Positions 35,337 through 43,868 of a stretch of 64,000 nt of DNA are shown here, one piece after another. The stretch comes from Negadavirga shengliensis (GTDB lineage Bacteria; Bacteroidota; Bacteroidia; Cytophagales; Cyclobacteriaceae): assembly GCF_042652345.1 (NCBI RefSeq), contig NZ_JBHSJJ010000001.1, positions 434,001 through 498,000 on the forward strand, in the 5' to 3' direction. The first letter of the stretch is position 1; each line of letters starts with the position of its first letter. Both the position numbers and the translations under genes were made by a program. Below the pieces are notes generated by a model, which worked only from the letters and a program-made list of their open reading frames with translations, searched no databases and had not been told where the DNA came from.

Positions 35337-36020
35337 ATGGGAACCGGTATATACCTTTTCTGCATATCAGTTGGTTTGATCATGTCGGCCCTATATTTTG
35401 TCATCGGGCCAAAAGACATCTCCTACCGTTATTCCCATAAGTATATCTTTTTTCTCATGGCATTTGTGTTTGCTTTTGAAATGTATGCCATATCCTTAGT
35501 GAACCAGGGAAAACCCAATGTATTAGTTTATAATATTTGTTTCGTCATCGCGGAAACCGTTGTTATTTTATGGTATTTAGGTATTATTCTAGAGAATAAA
35601 AAAATGAGGAGGCATATTTCAGTCTTTATCCTTGCTTTTCTTGGTTGGGCATTACTGAATAGCCTTTTTTTGCAGAATATCGCCGAAAGAATCCTGAATT
35701 ATACCTATCTCCTGGCCAGCCTCGGCATAAGCTATTTTTGTGTATATTTTCTCTTTCAGGTGTTTAATTTTCAGAAATACAGGGATACCTCTGTGGTTTC
35801 CATTCCGTATTTTTGGCAGGTTACTGCCTTTCTTATCTTTTACACCACTTCGGTCATCTATTTTATTTCACAATCCATAACTTGGGACTATGATCTCTAC
35901 CTGAACAATTTTCTGGGAAGTATCAATAGGATTTTTGCCGCATTGATGTACTTGCTTTTAGGGCTCTCCTTCTATGCTCCCATGGCTTTTAGTAAGATCT
36001 ATGGAAGACAAGTCCTTTGA
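35337..36020 (+). CDS. Multi-pass membrane protein, putative sensor partner
   Basis: A 227-residue integral membrane protein with about six or seven hydrophobic helices (for example YLFCISVGLIMSALYFVIG, IFFLMAFVFAFEMYAISLV, ISVFILAFLGWALLNSLFL) and no soluble domain. It has no named family by eye. Its 3' end overlaps the start of a histidine kinase by 20 bp, so it is tightly co-translated. Because that kinase has only one membrane helix and no extracellular domain, this protein probably supplies the sensing unit. That is inference. Confidence 0.8.
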   Translation: MGTGIYLFCISVGLIMSALYFVIGPKDISYRYSHKYIFFLMAFVFAFEMYAISLVNQGKPNVLVYNICFVIAETVVILWYLGIILENKKMRRHISVFILAFLGWALLNSLFLQNIAERILNYTYLLASLGISYFCVYFLFQVFNFQKYRDTSVVSIPYFWQVTAFLIFYTTSVIYFISQSITWDYDLYLNNFLGSINRIFAALMYLLLGLSFYAPMAFSKIYGRQVL

Positions 36021-36759
36021 AATGGTTCTGGCCATATTTATTGGCATTATCATGATGTTCATCATGTCCGGCTTCATCGTCTCCATCGTCATCATCCACA
36101 GGCAGAGGCAGATAAAAAACAGGCATAAAGTGCAGATGTTGAAGACAGATTATGAAAACATCATCCTGAACACGGAAAAAGAAATAAGGGAAGAAACCCT
36201 TAAATACGTGAGTCAGGAACTCCATGACAATATCGGTCAGATGCTCTCTCTGGCCAAGCTGGTCCTAAACAGTCCCGAACCCACCGCGGCGGCAGAAGGC
36301 AAAAGACTCATTAACCAGATTATCAAAGAGGTAAGGATCCTATCCAAATCCATCAACAAGGATTATCTCAAAGATGTCAGGTTCCAGGAATTTTTGGAGG
36401 AAGAACTCCATAAAATCGAAAAAAGCGGTTTTTGTAAAACCAGCCTAACCATCCAAAATGGTCTGGAGGATCCTCAGGACAGCAATAAAAAACTGGTGCT
36501 CATCCGTGTGGTTCAGGAATGCTTGAACAACGCGATCAAACATGCTTCACCGAACATTATTGCTATCTCTCTGGAGCAAGATGAAAGTTATATGATTTTA
36601 ACTATAAAGGACGACGGAATCGGTTTCGATACATCTGTCAAAACAACAGGACTTGGGCTTAGAAACCTCGAATCCAGGTTGCAGGCTATAGAAGGGGGAT
36701 TGGAGATGAGCTCTGAACTCCAAAAAGGCACAGAGATCAAAATCAAAGTCAATGTCTGA
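36001..36759 (+). CDS. Sensor histidine kinase, NarX/DegS (HisKA_3) type
   Basis: A 252-residue kinase with one membrane helix (residues about 9-32) and then a short coiled coil. The phosphoacceptor His75 lies in SQELHDNIGQMLSLAKLVLN, typical of HisKA_3. The ATPase has the N box ECLNNAIKHA, G1 DDGIGFD and G2 GLGLRNLESRLQAI. ATG 36001 is chosen because an earlier in-frame ATG (35974) lies inside the upstream gene. It has no input domain of its own. It is followed 12 bp later by its response regulator. Confidence 0.93.
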   Translation: MEDKSFEMVLAIFIGIIMMFIMSGFIVSIVIIHRQRQIKNRHKVQMLKTDYENIILNTEKEIREETLKYVSQELHDNIGQMLSLAKLVLNSPEPTAAAEGKRLINQIIKEVRILSKSINKDYLKDVRFQEFLEEELHKIEKSGFCKTSLTIQNGLEDPQDSNKKLVLIRVVQECLNNAIKHASPNIIAISLEQDESYMILTIKDDGIGFDTSVKTTGLGLRNLESRLQAIEGGLEMSSELQKGTEIKIKVNV

Positions 36760-36771
36760 AAAATATCGTAA

Positions 36772-37422
36772 ATGGATAAAAAAACAAAAATAATTCTGGC
36801 TGATGACCATAAGATGTTTGCCGCAGGGATCGAAAACCTGCTCAGAAGAGAGCGGGATTTTGATGTTGTTGGGGTGTACCATAATGGCAGAGAGGTTTTG
36901 GAAGCCATGTCAAAAAACCGCGTGGACCTGGTCATCACCGATATGAATATGCCCGGAATGGACGGACTGGGCCTCTTGCAGCACATCAAAAAGAAAAGAT
37001 GGAAAGTCAAAATAATGGTGCTCTCCATGTACGATGATGAGGAGATATTTCAGAAATGCATCAAGCAGGGTGTGCATGCCTATGTGCTGAAAAACGCTGA
37101 TCCTGATGAGCTTATCTATACAATCAGGGAAGTGATGGAAGACAGACATGTAGTTGATTTCAGACACGTATTGCATCAGGCAGAAGAGGATCAAGACCAG
37201 TACGATCAGTACGACCACTTTAAAACCACCCTAAAACTTTCCAAACGTGAGTTGGAAATATTGAAGCTTATCGCCCAAGGTAAAAGCAACAAAGAACTGG
37301 CTGATATCCTCCATCTGAGTGTGTATACGGTAGAAACCCACAGGAAACACCTCCACCAAAAGCTCGAAGTCTCTTCGGTGGCAGAATTGGTAAAAAAAGC
37401 CTTGGATATGGGGTTAAGCTGA
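36772..37422 (+). CDS. NarL/LuxR-family response regulator
   Basis: A two-domain regulator of 216 residues. The receiver has the acidic pair ADD (residues 10-12), phosphoacceptor Asp57 in DLVITDMNMPGMDG, and the Lys in AYVLKNADPDE. The C-terminal LuxR helix-turn-helix reads LSKRELEILKLIAQGKSNKE then HLSVYTVETHRKHLHQKLEV. The linker contains an unusual DQDQYDQYDH stretch. It is the output of the cassette 35337-37422. Targets are unknown; the small secreted-protein gene 47 bp downstream may be one. Confidence 0.94.
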   Translation: MDKKTKIILADDHKMFAAGIENLLRRERDFDVVGVYHNGREVLEAMSKNRVDLVITDMNMPGMDGLGLLQHIKKKRWKVKIMVLSMYDDEEIFQKCIKQGVHAYVLKNADPDELIYTIREVMEDRHVVDFRHVLHQAEEDQDQYDQYDHFKTTLKLSKRELEILKLIAQGKSNKELADILHLSVYTVETHRKHLHQKLEVSSVAELVKKALDMGLS

Positions 37423-37469
37423 ATTCTGGCAGAGTATTTGCCCCGATGCGGGAAAAAACTTTATACATT

Positions 37470-37892
37470 ATGAAAAAACTATTTTTATTGACTTTTGTTT
37501 TTATGGCTTTGCTGATTTTCCAGGCAGAGGCACAGATAAGCGCCGGTATCCAAAGACTTACTTCTGATACATTTGTCACCATCGGTTCTGATCCGGATAA
37601 CAAGATGTTTGGGGAAGCAAGGATAGCCACTGGCAGATACATCGGTCTTGAGGGGACTTTCGGATACAATTTTATCCAACGGAATGAAGTGAATTTTTAC
37701 AGTGGCTTCCACATCGGGGTCGATAGCGACCGGGACCGGGACCTTTATCTTGGAATACCTCTGGGTCTTTTTGTCAAACCGTTTAACACGCAAAATTTCG
37801 GCTTCACGCTGGAAGCCAGCCCCATATTTCCTACCGGACGACCAGGGAATTATCTGAGGGCAGGAATAGGTCTCAAATACGCTTTCAGATAA
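37470..37892 (+). CDS. Small secreted/outer-membrane beta-rich protein
   Basis: A 140-residue protein from ATG 37470. The signal peptide is MKKLFLLTFVFMALLIFQAE, cut near AQA. The mature part alternates polar and aromatic residues with several Gly (YIGLEGTFGYNFIQRNEVNF, YSGFHIGVDSDRDRDLYLGI, and the closing LRAGIGLKYAFR). It ends in an aromatic-Arg and looks like a small outer-membrane barrel. It is just downstream of the response regulator on the same strand. No family is named. Confidence 0.75.
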   Translation: MKKLFLLTFVFMALLIFQAEAQISAGIQRLTSDTFVTIGSDPDNKMFGEARIATGRYIGLEGTFGYNFIQRNEVNFYSGFHIGVDSDRDRDLYLGIPLGLFVKPFNTQNFGFTLEASPIFPTGRPGNYLRAGIGLKYAFR

Positions 37893-37896
37893 CCAA

Positions 37897-38559
37897 TCAG
37901 GCTTTAATCTTAGCCAAGGGGGTCATTCCGGCTTTTGTTTTGTCATTCACATTGACAAGCAACTCGGCATCCAAGGGAAGAAAAACATCTACCCGGGATC
38001 CGAATTTGATAAACCCAAATTCCTTCCCCTGGATCATGGGATCCCCCTCTTTTACATACCACTTGATCCGCCGGGCCATTGCACCGGCAATCTGTCTGAC
38101 CATTAGTCTTAAACCGTTTGGTTGCTCCACCACGATGGAGGTTCTTTCATTTTCGGTACTTGATTTAGGATGCCATGCCACCAGGTATTTGCCCGGATGG
38201 TATTGGAAATACTTGATTATGCCACTTATAGGAGACCGGTTTACATGTACATCAATGGGCGACATAAAAATAGAAACCTGGATACGCTGTTCTTTCAAAT
38301 ATTCGTCTTCCATGGTTTTTTCCACAGCGACCACCTTGCCATCAGCCGGAGCATAGACGAGTTCAGGATCATTGGGTATAGGAATGCTTGGGTTTCTGAA
38401 AAACTGCAGTATCGCTAAATACAAAACAATACTCCCCAGCAATACCACATTAAGCAATGTCTCCTTATCAGAAACGGTCTGGTGTAAGCCAATATTGACC
38501 GCCGCCAGTATAAACAGCAACCAAAACAGCAGGGGTCTTCCTTCTTTATGAATGGTCAT
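37897..38559 (-). CDS. psd: Phosphatidylserine decarboxylase family protein
   Basis: Decarboxylates phosphatidylserine to phosphatidylethanolamine in the inner membrane. The 220-residue proenzyme has an N-terminal membrane hairpin (LLFWLLFILAAVNIGL, LLNVVLLGSIVLYLAILQFF) and conserved YAPADGKVVAVEK. It also has SIFMSPIDVHVNRSPISGII and the self-cleavage region FIKFGSRVDVFLP, in which the Ser after Gly becomes the pyruvoyl group. The short length is the archaetidylserine-decarboxylase-like form common in Bacteroidota. cdsA lies about 1.2 kb away on the same strand, another phospholipid gene. Confidence 0.93.
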   Translation of the reverse strand: MTIHKEGRPLLFWLLFILAAVNIGLHQTVSDKETLLNVVLLGSIVLYLAILQFFRNPSIPIPNDPELVYAPADGKVVAVEKTMEDEYLKEQRIQVSIFMSPIDVHVNRSPISGIIKYFQYHPGKYLVAWHPKSSTENERTSIVVEQPNGLRLMVRQIAGAMARRIKWYVKEGDPMIQGKEFGFIKFGSRVDVFLPLDAELLVNVNDKTKAGMTPLAKIKA

Positions 38560-38805
38560 AAGATATAATCAAATCTTAGTAAATCGGTATATTCATTTGT
38601 TATCCACTTACCCCGTTAAACAATCGCCCGGGGCAATAATTTGCTGCAATTTACAACAATTATCAGTATGGAAACAAAAATACAACCAGACCTGCTTTTA
38701 AGTTCCTGGCAGAGAGTAAAATATAGAATATTATAAAAGTCGAAGGAAAATTCAGGCATTTCCCGTCTGAATTTTTGAAGAAAACAATCAGGCGGTTTAT
38801 GTCAT

Positions 38806-38835
38806 AAAAAGACTGCCCTCAGGCAGCCTTTTTTA
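38806..38835 (-). terminator. Terminator of PEGA protein gene
   Basis: On the minus strand, AAGGCTGCC-TGAG-GGCAGTCTTTTT forms a stem with one G-T pair followed by T residues. It lies 17 bp after the stop at 38852. The A-rich other side could also function for plus-strand transcripts. Confidence 0.8.
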
Positions 38836-38851
38836 TACTTTCTTAAATGGA

Positions 38852-39520
38852 TCAACTTCCCACCCGCGATTGAAGTTCGGGAATCAAGCCTTCAAACTTT
38901 CTTAATATTCTTCCCCACTCCCTAAACGCTTCATCGGATTTCACGGTGGCTCCTTTGACATTGGAATATTCACTGACCATCTTGACCTTGTACTCCAGGG
39001 GATTGGTGTTTCCCAACTTAATGATACATCTTGACCTTACAATTGAGCCGTTAAAGTTCTGAGCCAACCAAGCCGTCCTCAGATAACCTGTTTCCCTATC
39101 TGTAGTTTCGATCACATCGAAATAGGTAGTGACTATCCTGGAAATGAGTTTCCAGGCTTCTTCTTCCGGTTGCTTAGGGCCGATGCTGATATCCACATTG
39201 GCGATGTCAGAATTTGAAGATGCCGTATATGCCTCATCAACCGTAAGTCGTACAAATTCGCTCTTGCCAGGCTTAGGTTGGTTTTTCCTATGACACAAAG
39301 TTCTTTCCTCAATCATAAAACCCCTTTTTTCTATCCGGATATTCACGCAGGTGCCCTTATTGATCTTAAGTTCTACCGTACCTGCTCCCGCCAACTGACC
39401 ATCCACAAATATATCGGCATCCTGTTCGGAAGCCGAAATCTTGACTTTTTTGGCAAAAGCCTCGGTTGACAAAATGGTCACAAAAAGTGCCAATACCACT
39501 ACTGTAAACGTTCTTTTCAT
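38852..39520 (-). CDS. Secreted PEGA-domain protein
   Basis: A 222-residue exported protein. The signal peptide is MKRTFTVVVLALFVTILSTE, ending at AFA. A PEGA-like fold lies at about residues 27-65 (ADIFVDGQLAGAGTVELKIN, GTCVNIRIEKRGFMIEERTL). The C-terminal 110 residues are an unassigned domain including EEEAWKLISRIVTTYFDVIE and RVGS at the end. PEGA domains are usually found in envelope proteins. It has its own terminator and sits between psd and the cdsA operon. No enzymatic motif is seen. Confidence 0.8.
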   Translation of the reverse strand: MKRTFTVVVLALFVTILSTEAFAKKVKISASEQDADIFVDGQLAGAGTVELKINKGTCVNIRIEKRGFMIEERTLCHRKNQPKPGKSEFVRLTVDEAYTASSNSDIANVDISIGPKQPEEEAWKLISRIVTTYFDVIETTDRETGYLRTAWLAQNFNGSIVRSRCIIKLGNTNPLEYKVKMVSEYSNVKGATVKSDEAFREWGRILRKFEGLIPELQSRVGS

Positions 39521-39726
39521 AGCTGCCCAAATTAAAGTTATAAAATTGATAAGGTTATAAAATACCTAAAACAAAAATAATTTAATAATACCATAAAACA
39601 AAAATGAAATTGATATTTTGCAGTATAATATTTTACTAAACTCAAAATAATCAATAAAAAAATTCACACATATATTAAATTCCATAAAAGTTTCTCATGG
39701 AATAATAATATTTTAAAGATGAATTT

Positions 39727-40566
39727 TTAAAAAATCTTCAAGAAAGCTACAATAAAAGGCGTGGAAAGCAACAGGCCGTCAAAACGGTCCATAAATCCAC
39801 CATGACCCGGCAAACCCCTTCCGGAGTCTTTGATGGCGATACTTCTCTTAAAGAGGGATTCGATCAAATCCCCATACGTCCCCGCAATGATGATGATAGC
39901 GGTAACGCAAAACCATTGCCATACCGGTAAAATTGTAAATTGTTGGGCAAGGAAATAAGTGACGACCACGGCGGTAAATGCTCCTCCCAGGCTTCCCTCC
40001 CACGATTTTTTGGGAGACACCCTTTCAAAAAGCTTGGTTTTGCCAAACTTGGTTCCGGCAAAATAGGCGCCAGAATCACTGGCCCACAAGATCAATAAAG
40101 AACCGATCACAATTTCATAGTGAAAGGTATTCTTGACCGAAAAAGCAGCGATTGTCAGCAAAGAGAAAGGTACAGCTACATACAATATGCCAAGAATCGT
40201 AAAAGCAATCCCGGTAAAAGGTTTTTTGTCTGATTTCCTGTACAGTTTTATAAAAAATATCATGGAGAACAACGGGAATACCAGGAAATAATATTCTATG
40301 GGAATGATCTTCATCTCCTCCAAAAATGTGAATGTGAAAATCAACAAGCCGATAAACGTGCCGAAGCTTTTCAATGGCAGCATCCCGTCAATTCCAGATA
40401 ACTTGTAAAACTCCATTTGCGTAAATGTCTGAATGATGCCAAAAACGATGAAATAAGCCCATTCACTATAATAGGAACTGCCCATAATGATAATGGCCCC
40501 TATGATCGCTGTGATTACTCTTTGTGCTAAGTTACTATAGTTGCTTATACTAAAACGAGATCTCAT
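39727..40566 (-). CDS. cdsA: Phosphatidate cytidylyltransferase
   Basis: Makes CDP-diacylglycerol from phosphatidate and CTP, the branch point of phospholipid synthesis, in the inner membrane. From ATG 40566 the protein has 279 residues with about eight helices. The C-terminal CdsA signature is ASDSGAYFAGTKFGKTKLFE ... SPKKSWEGSLGGA and the run KDSGRGLPGHGGFMDRFDGL. It overlaps the stop of the DUF2007 gene by 17 bp, indicating translational coupling in the operon CPBP-DUF2007-cdsA. Longer upstream starts run antiparallel through DUF2007 and are rejected. Confidence 0.94.
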   Translation of the reverse strand: MRSRFSISNYSNLAQRVITAIIGAIIIMGSSYYSEWAYFIVFGIIQTFTQMEFYKLSGIDGMLPLKSFGTFIGLLIFTFTFLEEMKIIPIEYYFLVFPLFSMIFFIKLYRKSDKKPFTGIAFTILGILYVAVPFSLLTIAAFSVKNTFHYEIVIGSLLILWASDSGAYFAGTKFGKTKLFERVSPKKSWEGSLGGAFTAVVVTYFLAQQFTILPVWQWFCVTAIIIIAGTYGDLIESLFKRSIAIKDSGRGLPGHGGFMDRFDGLLLSTPFIVAFLKIF

Positions 40567-40756
40567 TATCAATGATATTAATTGCCCGGATGGCTTCCTC
40601 CGAAGACACCATGATTTCGTAATTGCCGTGTATTCGGTACACGGGATCCTTTTTGTTGACAATAACGGCCGTAACACCCTTTCCCTCCAAAACCCCCTTC
40701 ACAATTTCCGCTCTTATAGAGGATCCTGTCTCATATACTTTATGCCACTTGTCCAT
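40550..40756 (-). CDS. DUF2007 putative signal-transducing protein
   Basis: A 68-residue protein matching the DUF2007 family: an alpha/beta fold with KVYETGSSIRAEIVKGVLEG and VTAVIVNKKDPVYRIHGNYE. The family is small, often annotated as a putative signal-transducing protein, and its role is unknown. It overlaps the CPBP gene upstream by 17 bp and cdsA downstream by 17 bp. The three-gene order with nested overlaps is a common Bacteroidota arrangement. Confidence 0.9.
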   Translation of the reverse strand: MDKWHKVYETGSSIRAEIVKGVLEGKGVTAVIVNKKDPVYRIHGNYEIMVSSEEAIRAINIIDNEISF

Positions 40757-41687
40757 AGTCCTTGTTATCCTGTTGTTTCAAAAAAAGTCTGAAACTGATT
40801 CCAAATACCACCAAGCCGATGAGAATGTAATGCCAGTAAAGCTCTCCGGAATCTTCCAGGTCAAATTCCATCACGTCGAGTTTATTCATGTACACCATCA
40901 ATACGGTAAAGGTATTGTTGAGGGCATGGGCTGCCATGGGATATAAAAGGTTTCCGGAAAACACATACAGATAACCAAACAAGGCTCCGAGCATCAACCT
41001 TGGCATGAAACCGTAAAACTGAAAGTGTATGGCGGAGAATACAATGGCCGTAATCCATACACCCATATGCATGCTTCCGGTATAGTATCTTATTTTGGGT
41101 TGGATAATCCCCCGAAATAAATACTCTTCTCCGATACCGGCAAGCACGCCGATTACCAGGATACCGACCAGAAGCTCAGTCATATTCTCAAAATCCGTCA
41201 AAAACTTCGTCAGTTCCATGAGCTGCGCTTCTTTGCTCCGAAGCGTTTCCTCCAGTCCGCTCAGCGCCTCCGGAAATTCCATGTTCATGTTTAAGTGTAC
41301 AAAAAGGGAATTGAACAAGACAAAACCGAGCAATAACGGCAGTAAAATAAGGAAGTCATTGAACTTTACACTTCTAAATTGCTGTTTCCATTTCATGGTT
41401 TTCCGGTCCACAAAATTGATAAACAGCCAGCCACCCAGAAAAAAAGCAAGCCCGCCGCCAAGGCCCTGGATAAACAAAAATGCCACCCTGGCATTAGGAT
41501 GCTCCAATTGGACCATCAGCAGGTCCTGCAACTGTGTCAATGGAATACCGAATAACAAGGGTATGAGGCCAATGGCCATCGCTTGCAAAACCGCAAGGGA
41601 TCCGAATACCAGCAGAACCAAAACCGTAAAAGATAATAACCAGTGGTGGCGGACATTCTTGCCTGTCTTATGTTCGTATATTTCCAT
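40740..41687 (-). CDS. CPBP-family intramembrane glutamic protease
   Basis: A membrane protease of 315 residues from ATG 41687, in the CAAX-processing/bacteriocin-processing (Abi) family. The motifs are the double Glu EEYLFRG (near residue 195) in GIGEEYLFRGIIQPKIRYY, the second motif SAIHFQFYGFMPRLMLGALF, and a third His/Asn-bearing segment NTFTVLMVYM. About eight helices are predicted. It is the first gene of the operon with DUF2007 and cdsA and has a good promoter. Substrate is unknown. Confidence 0.9.
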   Translation of the reverse strand: MEIYEHKTGKNVRHHWLLSFTVLVLLVFGSLAVLQAMAIGLIPLLFGIPLTQLQDLLMVQLEHPNARVAFLFIQGLGGGLAFFLGGWLFINFVDRKTMKWKQQFRSVKFNDFLILLPLLLGFVLFNSLFVHLNMNMEFPEALSGLEETLRSKEAQLMELTKFLTDFENMTELLVGILVIGVLAGIGEEYLFRGIIQPKIRYYTGSMHMGVWITAIVFSAIHFQFYGFMPRLMLGALFGYLYVFSGNLLYPMAAHALNNTFTVLMVYMNKLDVMEFDLEDSGELYWHYILIGLVVFGISFRLFLKQQDNKDYGQVA

Positions 41688-41695
41688 ATTCGGAG

Positions 41696-41726
41696 TAAAT
41701 TTACAGGAAATAGCGGGCACCACAAG
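41696..41726 (-). promoter_or_regulatory. Promoter of the CPBP-DUF2007-cdsA operon
   Basis: On the minus strand, CTTG (41726-41723), 19 bases, then TAAATTTA (41703-41696). Each box differs from TTTG/TAnnTTTG in one base and the spacing is ideal. The ATG is only eight bases downstream, so the leader would be very short. Confidence 0.55.
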
Positions 41727-41837
41727 GCGGTTATTTAAAATGGGTTTAATTATTTAAGTGAAAAAAGTTTATTAAAATCAGCCATTTCATTGATTTCCAA
41801 GGAGAAACAATCAAATTCGCAATTAAAATCAAAAGAC

Positions 41838-42827
41838 GTGATCAAAATCGGTGACTTGAACTTAGGCGACTTCCCCCTGCTATTGGCCCCTATGGAAGAT
41901 GTGAGTGATCCACCATTCAGGGCCTTATGTAAGGAAAACGGGGCGGATCTGATGTTCACGGAGTTTATTTCCTCCGAAGGACTCATCCGTGATGCGGCCA
42001 AAAGTGTGCAAAAGCTGGATATTTACGAATACGAAAGACCTATCGGTATCCAGATTTTCGGAAATGAAATAGCGTCCATGAGAGATGCTGCGGCCATCGC
42101 TGCAGAAGCCGGTCCTGACATCCTGGATATCAATTATGGCTGTCCCGTGAACAAAGTGGCTTGCAAGGGTGCCGGTGCCGGGATCCTGCTTGACATTGAC
42201 AAAATGGTAGCCATGACCGCCGAAATAGTCAAAGCGGTGGATATTCCCGTTACCGTCAAAACCCGGCTCGGATGGGATGATCACACCATCCGTATACAGG
42301 AAGTGGTCGAAAGACTTCAGGACGTAGGCATACAGGCGATCAGCATCCATGCCCGGACACGCAAGCAAATGTATAAAGGCGAAGCGCGGTGGGAATACCT
42401 CGCTGAAGTGAAAAACAATCCGAGAATACATATTCCGGTCTTCGGAAATGGTGATATCGACAGCCCCCAGAGAGCCAAGGATTACAAAAACCGGTACGGT
42501 GTGGATGGCCTGATGATCGGCAGGGCTTCTATAGGATATCCCTGGATTTTTAACGAAATCAAACATTATTTTCAAACGGGAGATCTGTTGCCCCCGCCTG
42601 ATCTGGAGGAAAGAATCCGGGTGGCCAAGAAGCACCTTGATTTCTCAGTGCAATGGAAAGGTGAAAAACTTGGTTTGTTGGAAATGCGCCGCCACTACAC
42701 CAATTATTTTAGAGGCATGCCTCATTTCAAACCTTACAGAACAGAGCTGGTAACATCTGAAAACTATCAGGAAGTCTGCCAGCTTCTGGACGAGGTGGCA
42801 AAAGTATTTGAAGGGGTGGAATTCTAA
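41838..42827 (+). CDS. dusB: tRNA-dihydrouridine synthase, DusB type
   Basis: FMN-dependent enzyme reducing uridine to dihydrouridine in tRNA. The TIM-barrel starts LLLAPMEDVSDPPFRALCKE. The catalytic Cys is in INYGCPVNKVACKGAGAGIL (near residue 98 from GTG). Phosphate-binding segments FGNGDI and GLMIGRASIGYPWIF are present. GTG 41838 is used because homology begins at about IKIGDLNLGDFPLL; a TTG at 41790 would add 16 residues without clear counterparts. The length of 329 residues is typical. It is divergent from the CPBP operon. Confidence 0.92.
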   Translation: MIKIGDLNLGDFPLLLAPMEDVSDPPFRALCKENGADLMFTEFISSEGLIRDAAKSVQKLDIYEYERPIGIQIFGNEIASMRDAAAIAAEAGPDILDINYGCPVNKVACKGAGAGILLDIDKMVAMTAEIVKAVDIPVTVKTRLGWDDHTIRIQEVVERLQDVGIQAISIHARTRKQMYKGEARWEYLAEVKNNPRIHIPVFGNGDIDSPQRAKDYKNRYGVDGLMIGRASIGYPWIFNEIKHYFQTGDLLPPPDLEERIRVAKKHLDFSVQWKGEKLGLLEMRRHYTNYFRGMPHFKPYRTELVTSENYQEVCQLLDEVAKVFEGVEF

Positions 42828-42894
42828 CCTTTCCGGATTTATTCCCCGGAAGATCATCTATTAACCGACTGTATGGATATGAGCATTTTTTTCA

Positions 42895-43812
42895 ATGGGA
42901 GACATTAGAAATGATCATTCTCTGAAAAGCTGGGGGCTGCTGATCCTGCTCTCCCTGATTTGGGGCAGCTCCTTTATCCTGATCAAAAAAGCGCTTGTGG
43001 TTTATTCCCCGGGAGAAGTAGGCGCCTTCCGGATCGTAACAGCCGGTGCGGTGTTATTGCCCCTTTCCATGCCGAGGCTGAAGTTTCTAAGCCAAAAACA
43101 GGTAATCAATCTGATCATTGTGGGATTGGTGGGCAGTTTTATACCTTCTTTTTTGTTTGCCATAGCCCAGACCCGGCTTTCAAGTTCTTTGACCGGCGTC
43201 TTAAATGCCCTCACTCCCTTAATGGTGATGTTGATAGGGGCATTTATATTCGGCTTCAAAATCACCGGTAAGAATGCCATCGGTCTATTGATTGCCTTTA
43301 TAGGCGTAGGGGTTTTGGTAATAGGAGGGACAGGCTCCCCCTCAGGCTTCCTCTCAGGAATAAATTTATATGCCCTGTTTGTGATCCTGGCTACCGTTTG
43401 CTATGGATTCAATGTGAATATCATCAAATTCCGGTTTGTGGAATTAAAACCGGTGGCCATCACGGCGATATCCCTGATGATGGTGCTCCCATTGGCTTCG
43501 ATTTACCTCTTCGGATTCACTGAATTTTCGTTTAAATTGGTTCACAAAGAGGGTGGATGGCTGGCAGCGGGTTATATCACCTTGCTGGGAGTAATAGGCA
43601 CGGCCGCCGCCCTTGTCATCTTCAATGCGATGGTGAAGCTGGTTACCCCGGTTTTTGCCAGTTCTGTAACTTATCTTATTCCGGTAGTCGCCATTTTTTG
43701 GGGCGTATGGGACGGGGAAGTATTGTTACCCGTTCATTATCTCGGGATTATCGCCGTCATTCTCGGGGTATGGGTAGGAAATAAAAGAAACAGTATTCGG
43801 AATAATAAATAA
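42895..43812 (+). CDS. EamA-family (DMT superfamily) transporter
   Basis: A 305-residue inner-membrane transporter with ten predicted helices in two EamA repeats. The first is SWGLLILLSLIWGSSFILIK, and the second begins near GINLYALFVILATVCYGFNV. The segment LNALTPLMVMLIGAFIFGFK and the second-half counterpart SVTYLIPVVAIFWGVWDGEV are family typical. Substrate (metabolite or amino acid efflux) cannot be read from sequence. It is downstream of dusB with a 67-bp gap and upstream of an MscS channel. Confidence 0.9.
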   Translation: MGDIRNDHSLKSWGLLILLSLIWGSSFILIKKALVVYSPGEVGAFRIVTAGAVLLPLSMPRLKFLSQKQVINLIIVGLVGSFIPSFLFAIAQTRLSSSLTGVLNALTPLMVMLIGAFIFGFKITGKNAIGLLIAFIGVGVLVIGGTGSPSGFLSGINLYALFVILATVCYGFNVNIIKFRFVELKPVAITAISLMMVLPLASIYLFGFTEFSFKLVHKEGGWLAAGYITLLGVIGTAAALVIFNAMVKLVTPVFASSVTYLIPVVAIFWGVWDGEVLLPVHYLGIIAVILGVWVGNKRNSIRNNK

Positions 43813-43868
43813 GGCAAAATTGAAAATTGTCATTTTTTTGCCTAGTTTGGGTCTTATATCCAGTCCAC

